Assembly (NCBI RefSeq): GCF_003944765.1
Contig: NZ_RWIU01000001.1
Span: 124,001 to 188,000, forward strand
Length of the DNA: 64,000 nucleotides
From: Hymenobacter perfusus
GTDB taxonomy: Bacteria > Bacteroidota > Bacteroidia > Cytophagales > Hymenobacteraceae
Direction: 5' to 3'
The position numbers and the translations under genes were made by a program. This document shows positions 54,808 through 62,351 of the stretch, in pieces (the first letter of the stretch is position 1; each line of letters opens with the position of its first letter). Below the pieces are notes generated by a model. That model was not told where the DNA came from. It worked only from the letters and a program-made list of their open reading frames with translations, and did no database searches.

Positions 54808-54850
54808 TAGCTTACTTAACTGACTTCGCAAATTATTGGGCTGCACTTTC

Positions 54851-55696
54851 TCACCGCTGCACCACGTTCACCAGCACCGGAAAGTGGTCGGAGGGGTACA
54901 GGCCGCGCATGGAATCGGTGAGGACGGCGTAATCGAGGACGGAGAACTGCCGGCTCACGAAGATGTAGTCGATACGGTCAGTGAGAGTAGCATCTAGCTT
55001 GAAGCCATTGAACGTGCCCACGGGGCCGTAGGGCGGCTGCCGGGTAATACGGAAAGCATCCTGCAGCAGCGTCTGCATCGTTTGGATTTGCTCGGTTTCG
55101 GGGGTGGAGTTGAAGTCGCCGACGCAGATAACCGGAGCCGCTTTAGCTATTTCCTTGATCTTCTGCACCATCAGCCGGCCCGACTGGCGGCGGGCTTCCA
55201 AGCCCTCGTGGTCGAAGTGGACGCTGAAGAAGAACAGCTCCTTTTTGGTGGCAAGGTCCCGGAACCTGGCCCAGCTGCAGATGCGGTTGCAGCATTTGGC
55301 GTCCCAGCCTTTGGAGGGCTGGTCGGGCGTCTGGCTTAGCCAGAAGTCGCCGGATTGCAGCAGTTGCAGGCGGCTTTTCCGGTAGAAGATGGCCGAGTGC
55401 TCCCCGGCCTCCTGGCCATCGTCGCGGCCGTGGCCCACGAAGCTGTAGTCCGTTAGCTCGGCCACGTAGTTGAGCTGGCCGCGGAAACCTTCCTGGGTGC
55501 CAAACACGTCGAAATTGTGGTAGCGCACCAGGTTTTTAACCAGCTCCTTGCGGTTGGGCCAGGCATTCATCCCGTCGCTGGCCACGTTGAGGCGCAGGTT
55601 GTAGGTGGCTACCCGCAGGGGTTGGGCGGGCTTCTGGGCGATGGTAGGGCGGCTCCCGAGCAGGCAGCTCAGCAGCACCAGAAAAAGCAGGCGCAT
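54851..55696 (-). CDS. Secreted endonuclease/exonuclease/phosphatase family hydrolase
   Basis: 281 residues. A signal peptide (MRLLFLVLLSCLLGSRPTIA) precedes an EEP fold: LRVATYNLRLN (metal site), FGTQEGF with the catalytic Glu, GDFNSTP and a final YPSDHFPVLV with the catalytic His. Members of this subgroup hydrolyse phosphodiesters or phosphomonoesters in the periplasm or outside. The ATG at 55696 gives the signal peptide. It lies 31 nt downstream of the HAD gene on the same strand and is probably cotranscribed. The substrate is unknown. Confidence 0.87.
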   Translation of the reverse strand: MRLLFLVLLSCLLGSRPTIAQKPAQPLRVATYNLRLNVASDGMNAWPNRKELVKNLVRYHNFDVFGTQEGFRGQLNYVAELTDYSFVGHGRDDGQEAGEHSAIFYRKSRLQLLQSGDFWLSQTPDQPSKGWDAKCCNRICSWARFRDLATKKELFFFSVHFDHEGLEARRQSGRLMVQKIKEIAKAAPVICVGDFNSTPETEQIQTMQTLLQDAFRITRQPPYGPVGTFNGFKLDATLTDRIDYIFVSRQFSVLDYAVLTDSMRGLYPSDHFPVLVNVVQR

Positions 55697-55727
55697 GAAG
55701 AAAATAGTTAATGGAAGGCGGGGCAAA

Positions 55728-56210
55728 TTACGGGTTCTGGCTTTCCCCGGCACTTTCAGCTGGGCTACCTCCTACGGCCCTCCGCACGGCGGCTACCCAC
55801 TCCGCATCCTCTGGCGGCGCCACCAACACCCGAAAGCCGTACCGTTCGCCTTCCAGCCGCACGCCTTCAGAGTCATCTACCAGCAGATTAATACCGAATG
55901 TGGGCGGGTGCTTGGTACAGCGTACCCTAACGTGCCGGTCGTGCCACTGCTGGTTTACTACGCCATCCAGCCGGATACCGTGCAGCCAGAACAGCCGCCG
56001 GATGTACCACGCGCTGCGGTACGAGGTGGTGTATACCCATACCTCCCAGCCCTGCGCCCGGCAAAATCTGGCTGCTTGTACTATCCCTTGCCGTAATCCT
56101 TCGCCCCCAAACAACCGGGCCAGCAGCGGCCAGCGGGGCTGCTCCAGTGGAAACAGGTAGTTGTTGCGGATGAGCGTATTGTCGAGGTCGAAGGCGAGGC
56201 GCACAGGCAT
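55728..56210 (-). CDS. HAD-superfamily hydrolase
   Basis: 160 residues. HAD motif I is FDLDNTLIRN (Asp8 and Asp10) at the very N-terminus, motif II lies in VWVYTTSYR and motif IV in INLLVDDSEG. It is a cap-less small phosphatase of the NIF/FCP or polynucleotide-phosphatase size class; the substrate is unknown. Its ATG overlaps the TGA of the upstream hypothetical gene (TGATG), so translation is likely coupled. The C-terminus has a Pro/Ala/Glu-rich tail. Confidence 0.82.
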   Translation of the reverse strand: MPVRLAFDLDNTLIRNNYLFPLEQPRWPLLARLFGGEGLRQGIVQAARFCRAQGWEVWVYTTSYRSAWYIRRLFWLHGIRLDGVVNQQWHDRHVRVRCTKHPPTFGINLLVDDSEGVRLEGERYGFRVLVAPPEDAEWVAAVRRAVGGSPAESAGESQNP

Positions 56211-56656
56211 CAGCTTTTATAGGCGTCCCAGTACAAATTTTCATACTCATTCTGGGGCCATGCAACAAGCTTATTACCCAAATCATTGAGCCCGGCAATA
56301 TCAACGGGAATGGCGAATTCCAACCGGTACGGCCCCGGCTGCACTCGGTCATCAGCAACCAGCACCCGCAGGGCAGCGTGGCCCTCCTCATCGTAGCAGA
56401 TAGCAGTAAGCACTATTTCTGCTTCCCTGTCTATGCGGAGCGTCACGCTATGGGTTGGGCTGTGAGGGAAGGTCTGCAGCTCCTTCCCAAACTGTTGCCA
56501 CGTTTTCCGGTCGGCGTACACTTCCACCTCCGTTACCAGCTGGCCAAAACGGATAGTTAGTGCAAAGCTGTAACTATCATACGTAACACTCCACGCCGAA
56601 ATCTGTAGGCTACCAGTCTTCATATCGGAGATTTTGAAAAAGAAAGACAGACCCAT
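56210..56656 (-). CDS. Hypothetical protein coupled to the HAD gene
   Basis: 148 residues, or 137 if the ATG at 56623 (MKTGSLQISA) is used. Beta-rich and acidic, with no signal peptide, and many Trp, Tyr and Phe (YDSYSFALTIRFGQL, NEYENLYWDAYKS). It recalls small conserved proteins of toxin-immunity loci but no toxin is nearby. The stop overlaps the start of the HAD gene by one base. No family is recognised with confidence. Confidence 0.65.
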   Translation of the reverse strand: MGLSFFFKISDMKTGSLQISAWSVTYDSYSFALTIRFGQLVTEVEVYADRKTWQQFGKELQTFPHSPTHSVTLRIDREAEIVLTAICYDEEGHAALRVLVADDRVQPGPYRLEFAIPVDIAGLNDLGNKLVAWPQNEYENLYWDAYKS

Positions 56657-56715
56657 TGCGAGGAGTTGCTGGGCTAAGGGCAGTGGTCAGAACAGTTCTC
56701 AAGAATTAAAAAAAG

Positions 56716-58212
56716 CTATCCAACGCCCAACAGCCCCTTGGCCAGCGCTCGGTCGTTGCTGAGGCGGGGCACTTTGTTCTGGCCGCCGAGCTTGCCCTGG
56801 CTTTTCATGTAGCGCTGGAAGGACCCGGCCGGCAGGGCCGTGAGCTGCAACGGGGCCAGGATGTGGCCGCGCAGCAGGTCGTCGTAGTACACGTTGCGCT
56901 GGCGCAGGCCCGCGTCGAGGGCGGCGGCGAAGGTGGCGGCATTGTGGGGCGGGCGGGCGAATTCCACCAGCCACTGGTGGCGGGAGGGCACGGCGGGGTC
57001 GTCGCTTACCTGGGGAGCCACGGTAAACTCCACCACTTCCACCTCGGGATGCTGGCGCATGGCTTCGCGCAGGGTCTGCTCCACTTCCTCGGCAATAACA
57101 TGCTCGCCAAAAGCCGACAGGAAATGCTTGATGCGGCCCGTGACCACCACCCGGAACGGGTAGCGGCTCACGAAGCGCACCGTGTCGCCGAGGGAGTAGC
57201 CCCAGAGGCCGGCGTTGCTGCTGAGCACCACGGCGTACTGGCGGTCCAGCTCCACATCGGCCAGAGTGCAGCGGGGCGGGTTTTTCTCAAAAAACCGCTC
57301 GGCCGGCACAAACTCGTAATAGATACCCGCGTCCAGAAGCAGCAGCAGGCCGGGGTTGCCGGGCTCATCCTGAAAAGCCAGAAACCCTTCGGAGGCCGGA
57401 AACAGCTCCACGCTGTCCACGGGCCGGCCGATGGTTTCCAGCAGCTTTTTGCGGTAGGGCTCGAAGTTGACGCCGCCGTACACGAACAGGTCGAAATCGG
57501 GAAACACCTCCCCCACCGGCCGGCCCGTGCGCTGCACAATCCGGTCGAAATACATCTGCACCCAGGGCGGAATCCCCGAAATCAGGGTCATACGCTCGGG
57601 CAGGGTTTCGTCCACAATCCGGTCGAGCTTGGTTTCCCAGTCCTCGATGACGTTAGTGGCGTAGCTGGGTAGCTGGTTGCGGCGCAGGTAGGCCGGCACG
57701 TGGTGGTTCACGATGCCCGAGAGCCGGCCCGTGTGAATGCCGCCCACCGTTTCCAGCTCCGGGCTACCCGACAAAAACATCAGCTTGCCATCCAGAAACC
57801 GGCTTTTACCCGTTTTGTGCACGTAATGCAGCAACGCATCCCGCGCGCCGTTGAGATGGTTGGGAATGCTGTCTTTGGTCAGCGGAATGTACTTGGCGCC
57901 GGAGGTGGTGCCGCTGGTTTTGGCCAGGTACAGCGGCTTGCCGGGCCAGAGCACGTCGGCCTCCCCGGTTTTTACCCGCTCGAACCAGGGCTTCAGGGCT
58001 TCATAGTCGCGCACGGGCACTTGCCAGGCAAAATCCTGGGCCGTACGCACGCCTTCCAGGTGGTGAGCCTGCCCAAAGGCCGTGCCTGCGCCCCGCGCCA
58101 GTAACCCGCGCAGCACCCGTTGTTGGGTACCGATGGGGTCGTGCTGCCACTTGGCGTACTGGCGGGCAATGTAGGCGGCCAGCGGCCGGCTCAGGGTAGA
58201 TTTCAGGCCCAT
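56716..58212 (-). CDS. GH3 auxin-responsive-promoter-family acyl-adenylating protein
   Basis: 498 residues. The fold is of the GH3 branch of acyl-adenylate-forming enzymes: nucleotide motif AKTSGTTSGAKYIPLT, PDFDLFVYGGVNFEPY, LFPASEGFLAFQ and the YSLGDTVRFVSRYPFR / VVVTGRIKHFLSAFGEH region. Plant GH3 enzymes join amino acids to auxin or jasmonate; the bacterial homologues are widespread in Bacteroidota with unknown substrates. It starts at the ATG at 58212, about 60 nt after a consensus -7 box, divergent from osmC. Confidence 0.9.
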   Translation of the reverse strand: MGLKSTLSRPLAAYIARQYAKWQHDPIGTQQRVLRGLLARGAGTAFGQAHHLEGVRTAQDFAWQVPVRDYEALKPWFERVKTGEADVLWPGKPLYLAKTSGTTSGAKYIPLTKDSIPNHLNGARDALLHYVHKTGKSRFLDGKLMFLSGSPELETVGGIHTGRLSGIVNHHVPAYLRRNQLPSYATNVIEDWETKLDRIVDETLPERMTLISGIPPWVQMYFDRIVQRTGRPVGEVFPDFDLFVYGGVNFEPYRKKLLETIGRPVDSVELFPASEGFLAFQDEPGNPGLLLLLDAGIYYEFVPAERFFEKNPPRCTLADVELDRQYAVVLSSNAGLWGYSLGDTVRFVSRYPFRVVVTGRIKHFLSAFGEHVIAEEVEQTLREAMRQHPEVEVVEFTVAPQVSDDPAVPSRHQWLVEFARPPHNAATFAAALDAGLRQRNVYYDDLLRGHILAPLQLTALPAGSFQRYMKSQGKLGGQNKVPRLSNDRALAKGLLGVG

Positions 58213-58275
58213 GAATGGTGACGTTGTGGAAGGTGACGTTGGGAAAAGAGCACCCTCTTCTCAACCGACACTATT

Positions 58276-58283
58276 CAAAGGTA
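58276..58283 (-). promoter_or_regulatory. -7 box for the GH3 gene
   Basis: TACCTTTG on the minus strand, an exact match, about 63 nt before the ATG. Confidence 0.55.
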
Positions 58284-58378
58284 CACTTCCGGCCATTTTT
58301 CGCCAGAAGCATCAAGCTTATCCTTTGCGGCTTCTTTCCCGTACTGCCTGCACAACCTCACCCTTCACAACTTCACTT

Positions 58379-58807
58379 ATGATCAACCAACGTGGCACGG
58401 CCGAATGGAACGGCGACATTAAAGGCAGCGGCGAAATTTCCACCCAAAGCGGCACTGTAAAAGCACCCTACTCGGTAGGCGCACGGTTCGAGGGCCAGAA
58501 GGGTACCAACCCCGAGGAACTCATCGGCGCGGCCCACGCCGGCTGCTACACCATGTTTCTGAACAGCATTCTGAGCAAAGACGGCAAAGCCGTTAAACAC
58601 CTGCACACCGAATCGAAGGTGACGCTGGATACCTCGGGCGAGGTGCCCAAGGTTGTAAAAATCAGCCTCAGCACCGAAGGCGAAGTGGAAGGTATTTCGC
58701 AGGAGGAATTTCAGCAGTACGCCGAGAAGGCCAAGGAAAACTGCCCCATTTCCGTACTGCTGAAAGCCGTGCCGGAAATGGAGCTGGCCTCGGCCAAGCT
58801 GAAATAG
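58379..58807 (+). CDS. OsmC/Ohr-family peroxiredoxin
   Basis: 142 residues. The two redox Cys are present, one in GAAHAGCYTMFLN and the second in KENCPISVLLKA, as in OsmC peroxidases that reduce organic hydroperoxides. The N-terminal RGTAEWNGDIKGSGEIS fits the osmotically induced OsmC group rather than Ohr. The ATG at 58379 was chosen; a reading from 58211 would add 56 non-conserved residues overlapping the GH3 start. A solo GTCAT hairpin follows. Confidence 0.92.
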   Translation: MINQRGTAEWNGDIKGSGEISTQSGTVKAPYSVGARFEGQKGTNPEELIGAAHAGCYTMFLNSILSKDGKAVKHLHTESKVTLDTSGEVPKVVKISLSTEGEVEGISQEEFQQYAEKAKENCPISVLLKAVPEMELASAKLK

Positions 58808-58818
58808 CCGGTTAACAT

Positions 58819-58856
58819 CAGAACGTCATTCCGAACCGGCTCGGAATGACGTTCTG
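58819..58856. repeat. Solo GTCAT hairpin after osmC
   Basis: Perfect 16-bp arms CAGAACGTCATTCCGA (58819-58834) and its complement (58841-58856) with a 6-nt loop. It is the shortest copy of the family and may act as a terminator. Confidence 0.8.
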
Positions 58857-58889
58857 GTGGTTACTCGCCACTCATAACCGGCAACTCCT

Positions 58890-58897
58890 TACTTTTG
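58890..58897 (+). promoter_or_regulatory. -7 box for the gene at 58925
   Basis: TACTTTTG matches TAnnTTTG, 27 nt before the ATG. Confidence 0.55.
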
Positions 58898-58924
58898 CGG
58901 GTCAAATAGACTTTTCTGTTTTCT

Positions 58925-59404
58925 ATGCATCCTGACTCTACCCGCATTCGTCTGCAACCCGCCAACACGCAGCGCATCCCGTTCTGGGGCCAACTCTTTC
59001 TGGGCTTCCTCTGGATTGGCTACACGGTGGCACTCATTGTAACGGGCGCGGGAGCCAGCGACTTCCACTTCCTGCATTATCTGTTCCTGTTGTTCAGCTT
59101 GGTGTACGTGGGCTACGTGCTGGTGCATAATGCGCCTATTTTCGGTACGCAGAGCTACCTGGAATTCACGCCGGCTTACATCGTACACAAGGACGGACTA
59201 TTCCGCCCCAAGCAGGCCCTGGCCGCCGAGGAAATCAGCGGGCTGGAACTGGCACCGCAGCAATTGCGGGTGCAACTGAAAGAAGGCAACACGCTTAACC
59301 TGAGCCTGCGCCAGGTAAAGGGGACCAAGCGTAAGCGCATGCTCCGCGAACAGGTTCGCGCCTTCGCCGCCAAACACAGCATTGCCCTGCGCGACGTGCA
59401 GTAA
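58925..59404 (+). CDS. Hypothetical two-helix membrane protein
   Basis: 159 residues. Two membrane helices (about 21-41 and 47-70) are followed by a small beta-rich soluble domain (LEFTPAYIVHKDGLFRPKQ, ELAPQQLRVQLKEGNTLNLS), similar to bacterial PH-like domains seen in other membrane proteins. It ends in a basic helix. No family is named. It has its own promoter box. It converges on dnaA across a nested repeat. Confidence 0.72.
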   Translation: MHPDSTRIRLQPANTQRIPFWGQLFLGFLWIGYTVALIVTGAGASDFHFLHYLFLLFSLVYVGYVLVHNAPIFGTQSYLEFTPAYIVHKDGLFRPKQALAAEEISGLELAPQQLRVQLKEGNTLNLSLRQVKGTKRKRMLREQVRAFAAKHSIALRDVQ

Positions 59405-59409
59405 CGACC

Positions 59410-59560
59410 GTCATTGCGAGGACGAAGCAATCCGTCCTTTTCAAAGTCCCAGCTTCTGACTTACGCAAAAGCCCCTGACGCCAGCCCGAGCGTCAGGGGC
59501 TTTCTGTACACCTATGTTTGGGGTCTCGGAAAGGACGGATTGCTTCGTCCTCGCAATGAC
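59410..59560. repeat. GTCAT-type inverted repeat enclosing a terminator
   Basis: Perfect or near-perfect 31-bp arms (59410-59440 and 59530-59560); ends GTCATTGCGAGGACGAAG and its complement. A separate terminator hairpin sits in the loop. The right end nearly touches the dnaA stop codon. Confidence 0.88.
59468..59503. terminator. Terminator inside the repeat, before dnaA stop
   Basis: Stem AAAGCCCCTGACGC with GCGTCAGGGGCTTT and a loop of about 8 nt; A/T tracts on both ends suit both convergent genes. Confidence 0.8.
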
Positions 59561-59565
59561 AGCTG

Positions 59566-61065
59566 CTACCGGCCCGCGAATTTCTTACGCAGCTCTATGA
59601 TGGTGCTGCGGAAACTCTTGTCGGAGTCAATCAGATCCGAGACGGTTTGCACGGAGTGGATGACGGTGCTATGGTCACGGCCGCCGAAGTGGTGGCCGAT
59701 GCTCTTGAGCGAATGGCTGGTGTGCTCCTTGGCGAAGTACATGGCCACCTGCCGGGCCGTAACCACCTCTTTCTTGCGGGTTTTGGCCTTCAGCAAGTCC
59801 AGCGGCACGCTGAAATACTCGGCGCAGGTTTTCTGGATGAAGTCAATATTGACCTCCGCTTCCACTTCCTCAATGATGTGGCGCAGGGCCTGCTTGGCCA
59901 TTTCCAGGTCAATTTCGCGGCGGTTGAGGCTGCTCTGGGCCACCAGGGAAATCAGGACGCCTTCCAGCTCCCGCACGTTGGTGTTCACCGAATGGGCCAG
60001 GTACTCCACCACCTGCGGCGGAATATCAATGCCATCCTGCTGCATCTTGTTCTGGATGATGGCCATGCGCGTCTCGAAGTCGGGACTTTGCAGGTCGGCC
60101 GTCAGGCCCCACTTGAAGCGGGAGAGCAAACGGTCTTCCAGCCCCACTAGGTCGCGCGGCGGCCGGTCGGAGGTCATCACAATCTGCTTGCCAGCCTGGT
60201 GCAGGTGATTAAAGATGTGGAAGAACATCTCCTGGGTTTTGTCCTTGCCCGAAAGAAACTGCACGTCGTCCAGAATCAGGATATCCACCAACAGGTAGAA
60301 GTTGGCGAAGTCCTGGACCTGGTTGGAGCGCAGGCTTTCGATAAACTGGTTGGTGAACTTCTCGGCCGACACGTAGAGCACAAACTTATCGGTGTTCGTG
60401 GCCTTGATGTGGTTGCCGATGGCCTGCACCAGGTGGGTTTTACCCAGCCCCACGCCGCCGTAAATCATGAGCGGGTTGAAACTGGTGGTACCCGGCTTGT
60501 TCGCCACGGCCAGCCCGGCCGAGCGCGACAGGCGGTTACAGTCACCTTCAATGTAGTTCTCGAAGGTGTACGTGGTGTTCAGCTGCGACTTAAGGTAGTC
60601 GCGCTCAATGGTTTTACTGGCCTCGAAGGGGTTGCGCAGGGTAGCCGGCGTAGGGGCCGGGGCCACCGAGGCGGCCGCCACGTTACGGGCCGAAGCCGTC
60701 ATGGCACTAGTGGCCATAGCCGTAGCCGCCGGGGTAGAAGAAGCCGCCGGTCCCGCCGATTTGCGGGCCGTGGGCAGGTTCAGGGTGCGGGGTTTCTGCT
60801 GGGCATTGCCCTGGTCCACCACGATGCTGTACTCCAGACGGCCATCGGGGCCTAGCTCCTGATGAATAGCCCGTTTAAGCTCCTCCACGTAGTGCTCCTC
60901 CAAGAACTCGTAGAAGTAGGTGCTCGGCACCTGAATCAATAAAATATTATTATGGAGCTGTACCGGCACGATGGGTTGGAACCACGTTCGGAAGCTCTGC
61001 TCACCAATCGTTGCCTTGATGACGCGAAGACAGTTGGCCCATACGGTTCGACAATCCTTCAGCAT
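59566..61065 (-). CDS. dnaA: Chromosomal replication initiator protein DnaA
   Basis: 499 residues. Domain I is at the N-terminus (TFGEQSFRTWFQPI-like: IGEQSFRTWFQPIVP), then an Ala-rich linker (about 110-160), the AAA+ domain with GGVGLGKTHLVQAIG and LILDDVQFLSG, and the domain IV signature GGRDHSTVIHSVQTV, which reads DnaA boxes. It opens the origin and starts replication. The ATG at 61065 was chosen over a TTG one codon earlier. No dnaN, gyrB or origin array is next to it, which is common in Bacteroidota. Confidence 0.97.
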   Translation of the reverse strand: MLKDCRTVWANCLRVIKATIGEQSFRTWFQPIVPVQLHNNILLIQVPSTYFYEFLEEHYVEELKRAIHQELGPDGRLEYSIVVDQGNAQQKPRTLNLPTARKSAGPAASSTPAATAMATSAMTASARNVAAASVAPAPTPATLRNPFEASKTIERDYLKSQLNTTYTFENYIEGDCNRLSRSAGLAVANKPGTTSFNPLMIYGGVGLGKTHLVQAIGNHIKATNTDKFVLYVSAEKFTNQFIESLRSNQVQDFANFYLLVDILILDDVQFLSGKDKTQEMFFHIFNHLHQAGKQIVMTSDRPPRDLVGLEDRLLSRFKWGLTADLQSPDFETRMAIIQNKMQQDGIDIPPQVVEYLAHSVNTNVRELEGVLISLVAQSSLNRREIDLEMAKQALRHIIEEVEAEVNIDFIQKTCAEYFSVPLDLLKAKTRKKEVVTARQVAMYFAKEHTSHSLKSIGHHFGGRDHSTVIHSVQTVSDLIDSDKSFRSTIIELRKKFAGR

Positions 61066-61152
61066 CAATCAGATAGGGCAAAAGCAACGGGGGTGCAGGT
61101 GAGGGGAAGGACAGGACGGCGCAGGACTTCAGAAGGCCTGTTTTTTCTAGGG

Positions 61153-61187
61153 GGAGACAAAAATGTGGAAAACTCAGGAGACAAAAA
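61153..61187. promoter_or_regulatory. Direct repeats around a DnaA-box-like site upstream of dnaA
   Basis: GGAGACAAAAA occurs twice (61153-61163 and 61177-61187), flanking TGTGGAAAA (61164-61172), whose complement TTTTCCACA is close to the DnaA box TTATCCACA. It may serve autoregulation of dnaA. Confidence 0.45.
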
Positions 61188-61228
61188 AACCGGCCATCTC
61201 TTGCATTTCCCACCCTTGCACCAAGTGC

Positions 61229-61296
61229 GTTATCAGTTACGCGTTGTCAGTTGCCAGTCGTATGTTCCTGGCAGCTGACAACGCGTAACTGATAAC
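61229..61296. terminator. Long hairpin after the metallophosphatase gene
   Basis: 29-bp arms (61229-61257 and 61268-61296, GTTATCAGTTACGCG...) with one mismatch and a 10-nt loop, just downstream of the minus-strand metallophosphatase stop. Confidence 0.75.
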
Positions 61297-61300
61297 TCAT

Positions 61301-62227
61301 TTAGGCGGCCGTGATGGGTACTACGGCGGTGGCGGCTACCGTGGGGCGGCTGCCACGCTCGAAGGTATAATCGAGGCGGCCCAGGTTGATGCCCGACCAG
61401 CCCACCTGATTTACCAGCGTGGCGTGGCCGTTGGGGCTGGCAATGGACTCAGGTTGTTCCAGGAACGTGTGGGTGTGCCCGCCTAGTATCAGGTCGATAC
61501 CGCTTACTTGGGCGGCCAGCTTCCGGTCGTCAATTTTGGCCGACTCGTACTTGTAGCCCAGGTGCGAAAGGCAGATAACCAAGTCGCACTTCTCGGCTCC
61601 GCGCAGTTTCGTTACCATATCCTTGGCTACGGCCACGGGGTCGAGGTACTTGGTGGCCCCGAAGTTCTTGTCGGCTACCAGCCCGGCCATTTCGATGCCC
61701 AGCCCGAACACTCCGATGCGGAGGCCCTGCTTTTCGAACACCTTATAGGGCTGGAATTTACCGGCCAGAATGGTGCCTGTGAAGTCGTAATTGGCAATCA
61801 GGAAAGGGAAGGTGGCGTTGGGCAGCTGCTTCTGCAACCCTTCCAGGCCGTTATCGAAGTCGTGGTTGCCGAGCGTGCTGGCGTCGTACGCCATCTGGCT
61901 CATGAGCTTGTACTCCAGCTCGCCCTGGAAAAAGTTGAAGTAGGGCGTCCCCTGCCAGATGTCACCGGAATCCAGCAGCAGCACGTTGGGCTCCTGCTTG
62001 CGGATCTGCTCGATGAGCGTAGCGCGCCGGGCCATCCCGCCCATCCCGGCCCACTGGGCGGCATTGTCGGGGAAAGGCTCGATGCGGGAGTGCATATCGT
62101 TGGTGTGCAGAATGGTCAGGCGCAGGGCCTTTTTATCGGCGGCCGCAGCAGGCAGCGCAGCCGCGCCCATCAGGCCCAGAGAAGCGGCCCCCAGGCCGGA
62201 GTATTTCAGAAATTCGCGACGGTCCAC
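61301..62227 (-). CDS. 5'-nucleotidase N-terminal (metallophosphatase) subunit, Tat-exported
   Basis: 308 residues from a GTG start. It begins MDRREFLKYSG, a twin-arginine-like motif, then a hydrophobic stretch and Ala-rich cleavage region. The calcineurin-like metal ligands are in place: LHTNDMHSRIEPF, DSGDIWQG, STLGNHDFDNG, CLSHLGYKYE and ILGGHTHTF. This is the catalytic half of UshA-type 5'-nucleotidases only; the usual C-terminal substrate domain is missing here but encoded by the upstream gene. It is probably periplasmic. Confidence 0.9.
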   Translation of the reverse strand: MDRREFLKYSGLGAASLGLMGAAALPAAAADKKALRLTILHTNDMHSRIEPFPDNAAQWAGMGGMARRATLIEQIRKQEPNVLLLDSGDIWQGTPYFNFFQGELEYKLMSQMAYDASTLGNHDFDNGLEGLQKQLPNATFPFLIANYDFTGTILAGKFQPYKVFEKQGLRIGVFGLGIEMAGLVADKNFGATKYLDPVAVAKDMVTKLRGAEKCDLVICLSHLGYKYESAKIDDRKLAAQVSGIDLILGGHTHTFLEQPESIASPNGHATLVNQVGWSGINLGRLDYTFERGSRPTVAATAVVPITAA

Positions 62228-62229
62228 GG

Positions 62230-62350
62230 TTGGAATGTGCTGAATGTGATGGAATGGGAGAAATGTGAAAATGTGATTGGGGCCTAAGGGAAGACGTTAC
62301 CGCGAAGTTTCATTCCGCACATCCGTCCTCATTCCCCTCACATGGCTCAC
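62230..62350. repeat. AATGTGA-type imperfect inverted repeat
   Basis: The spacer between the two 5'-nucleotidase genes holds repeated AATGTG units on the left and CACATT/CTCATTCC units on the right, forming a loose inverted repeat. Confidence 0.5.
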
Positions 62351-62351
62351 A

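Noticed and set aside
61066..61300. Origin of replication next to dnaA
   Set aside because: Only one DnaA-box-like site and no AT-rich unwinding region were seen; a GC-skew plot is needed to locate the origin.
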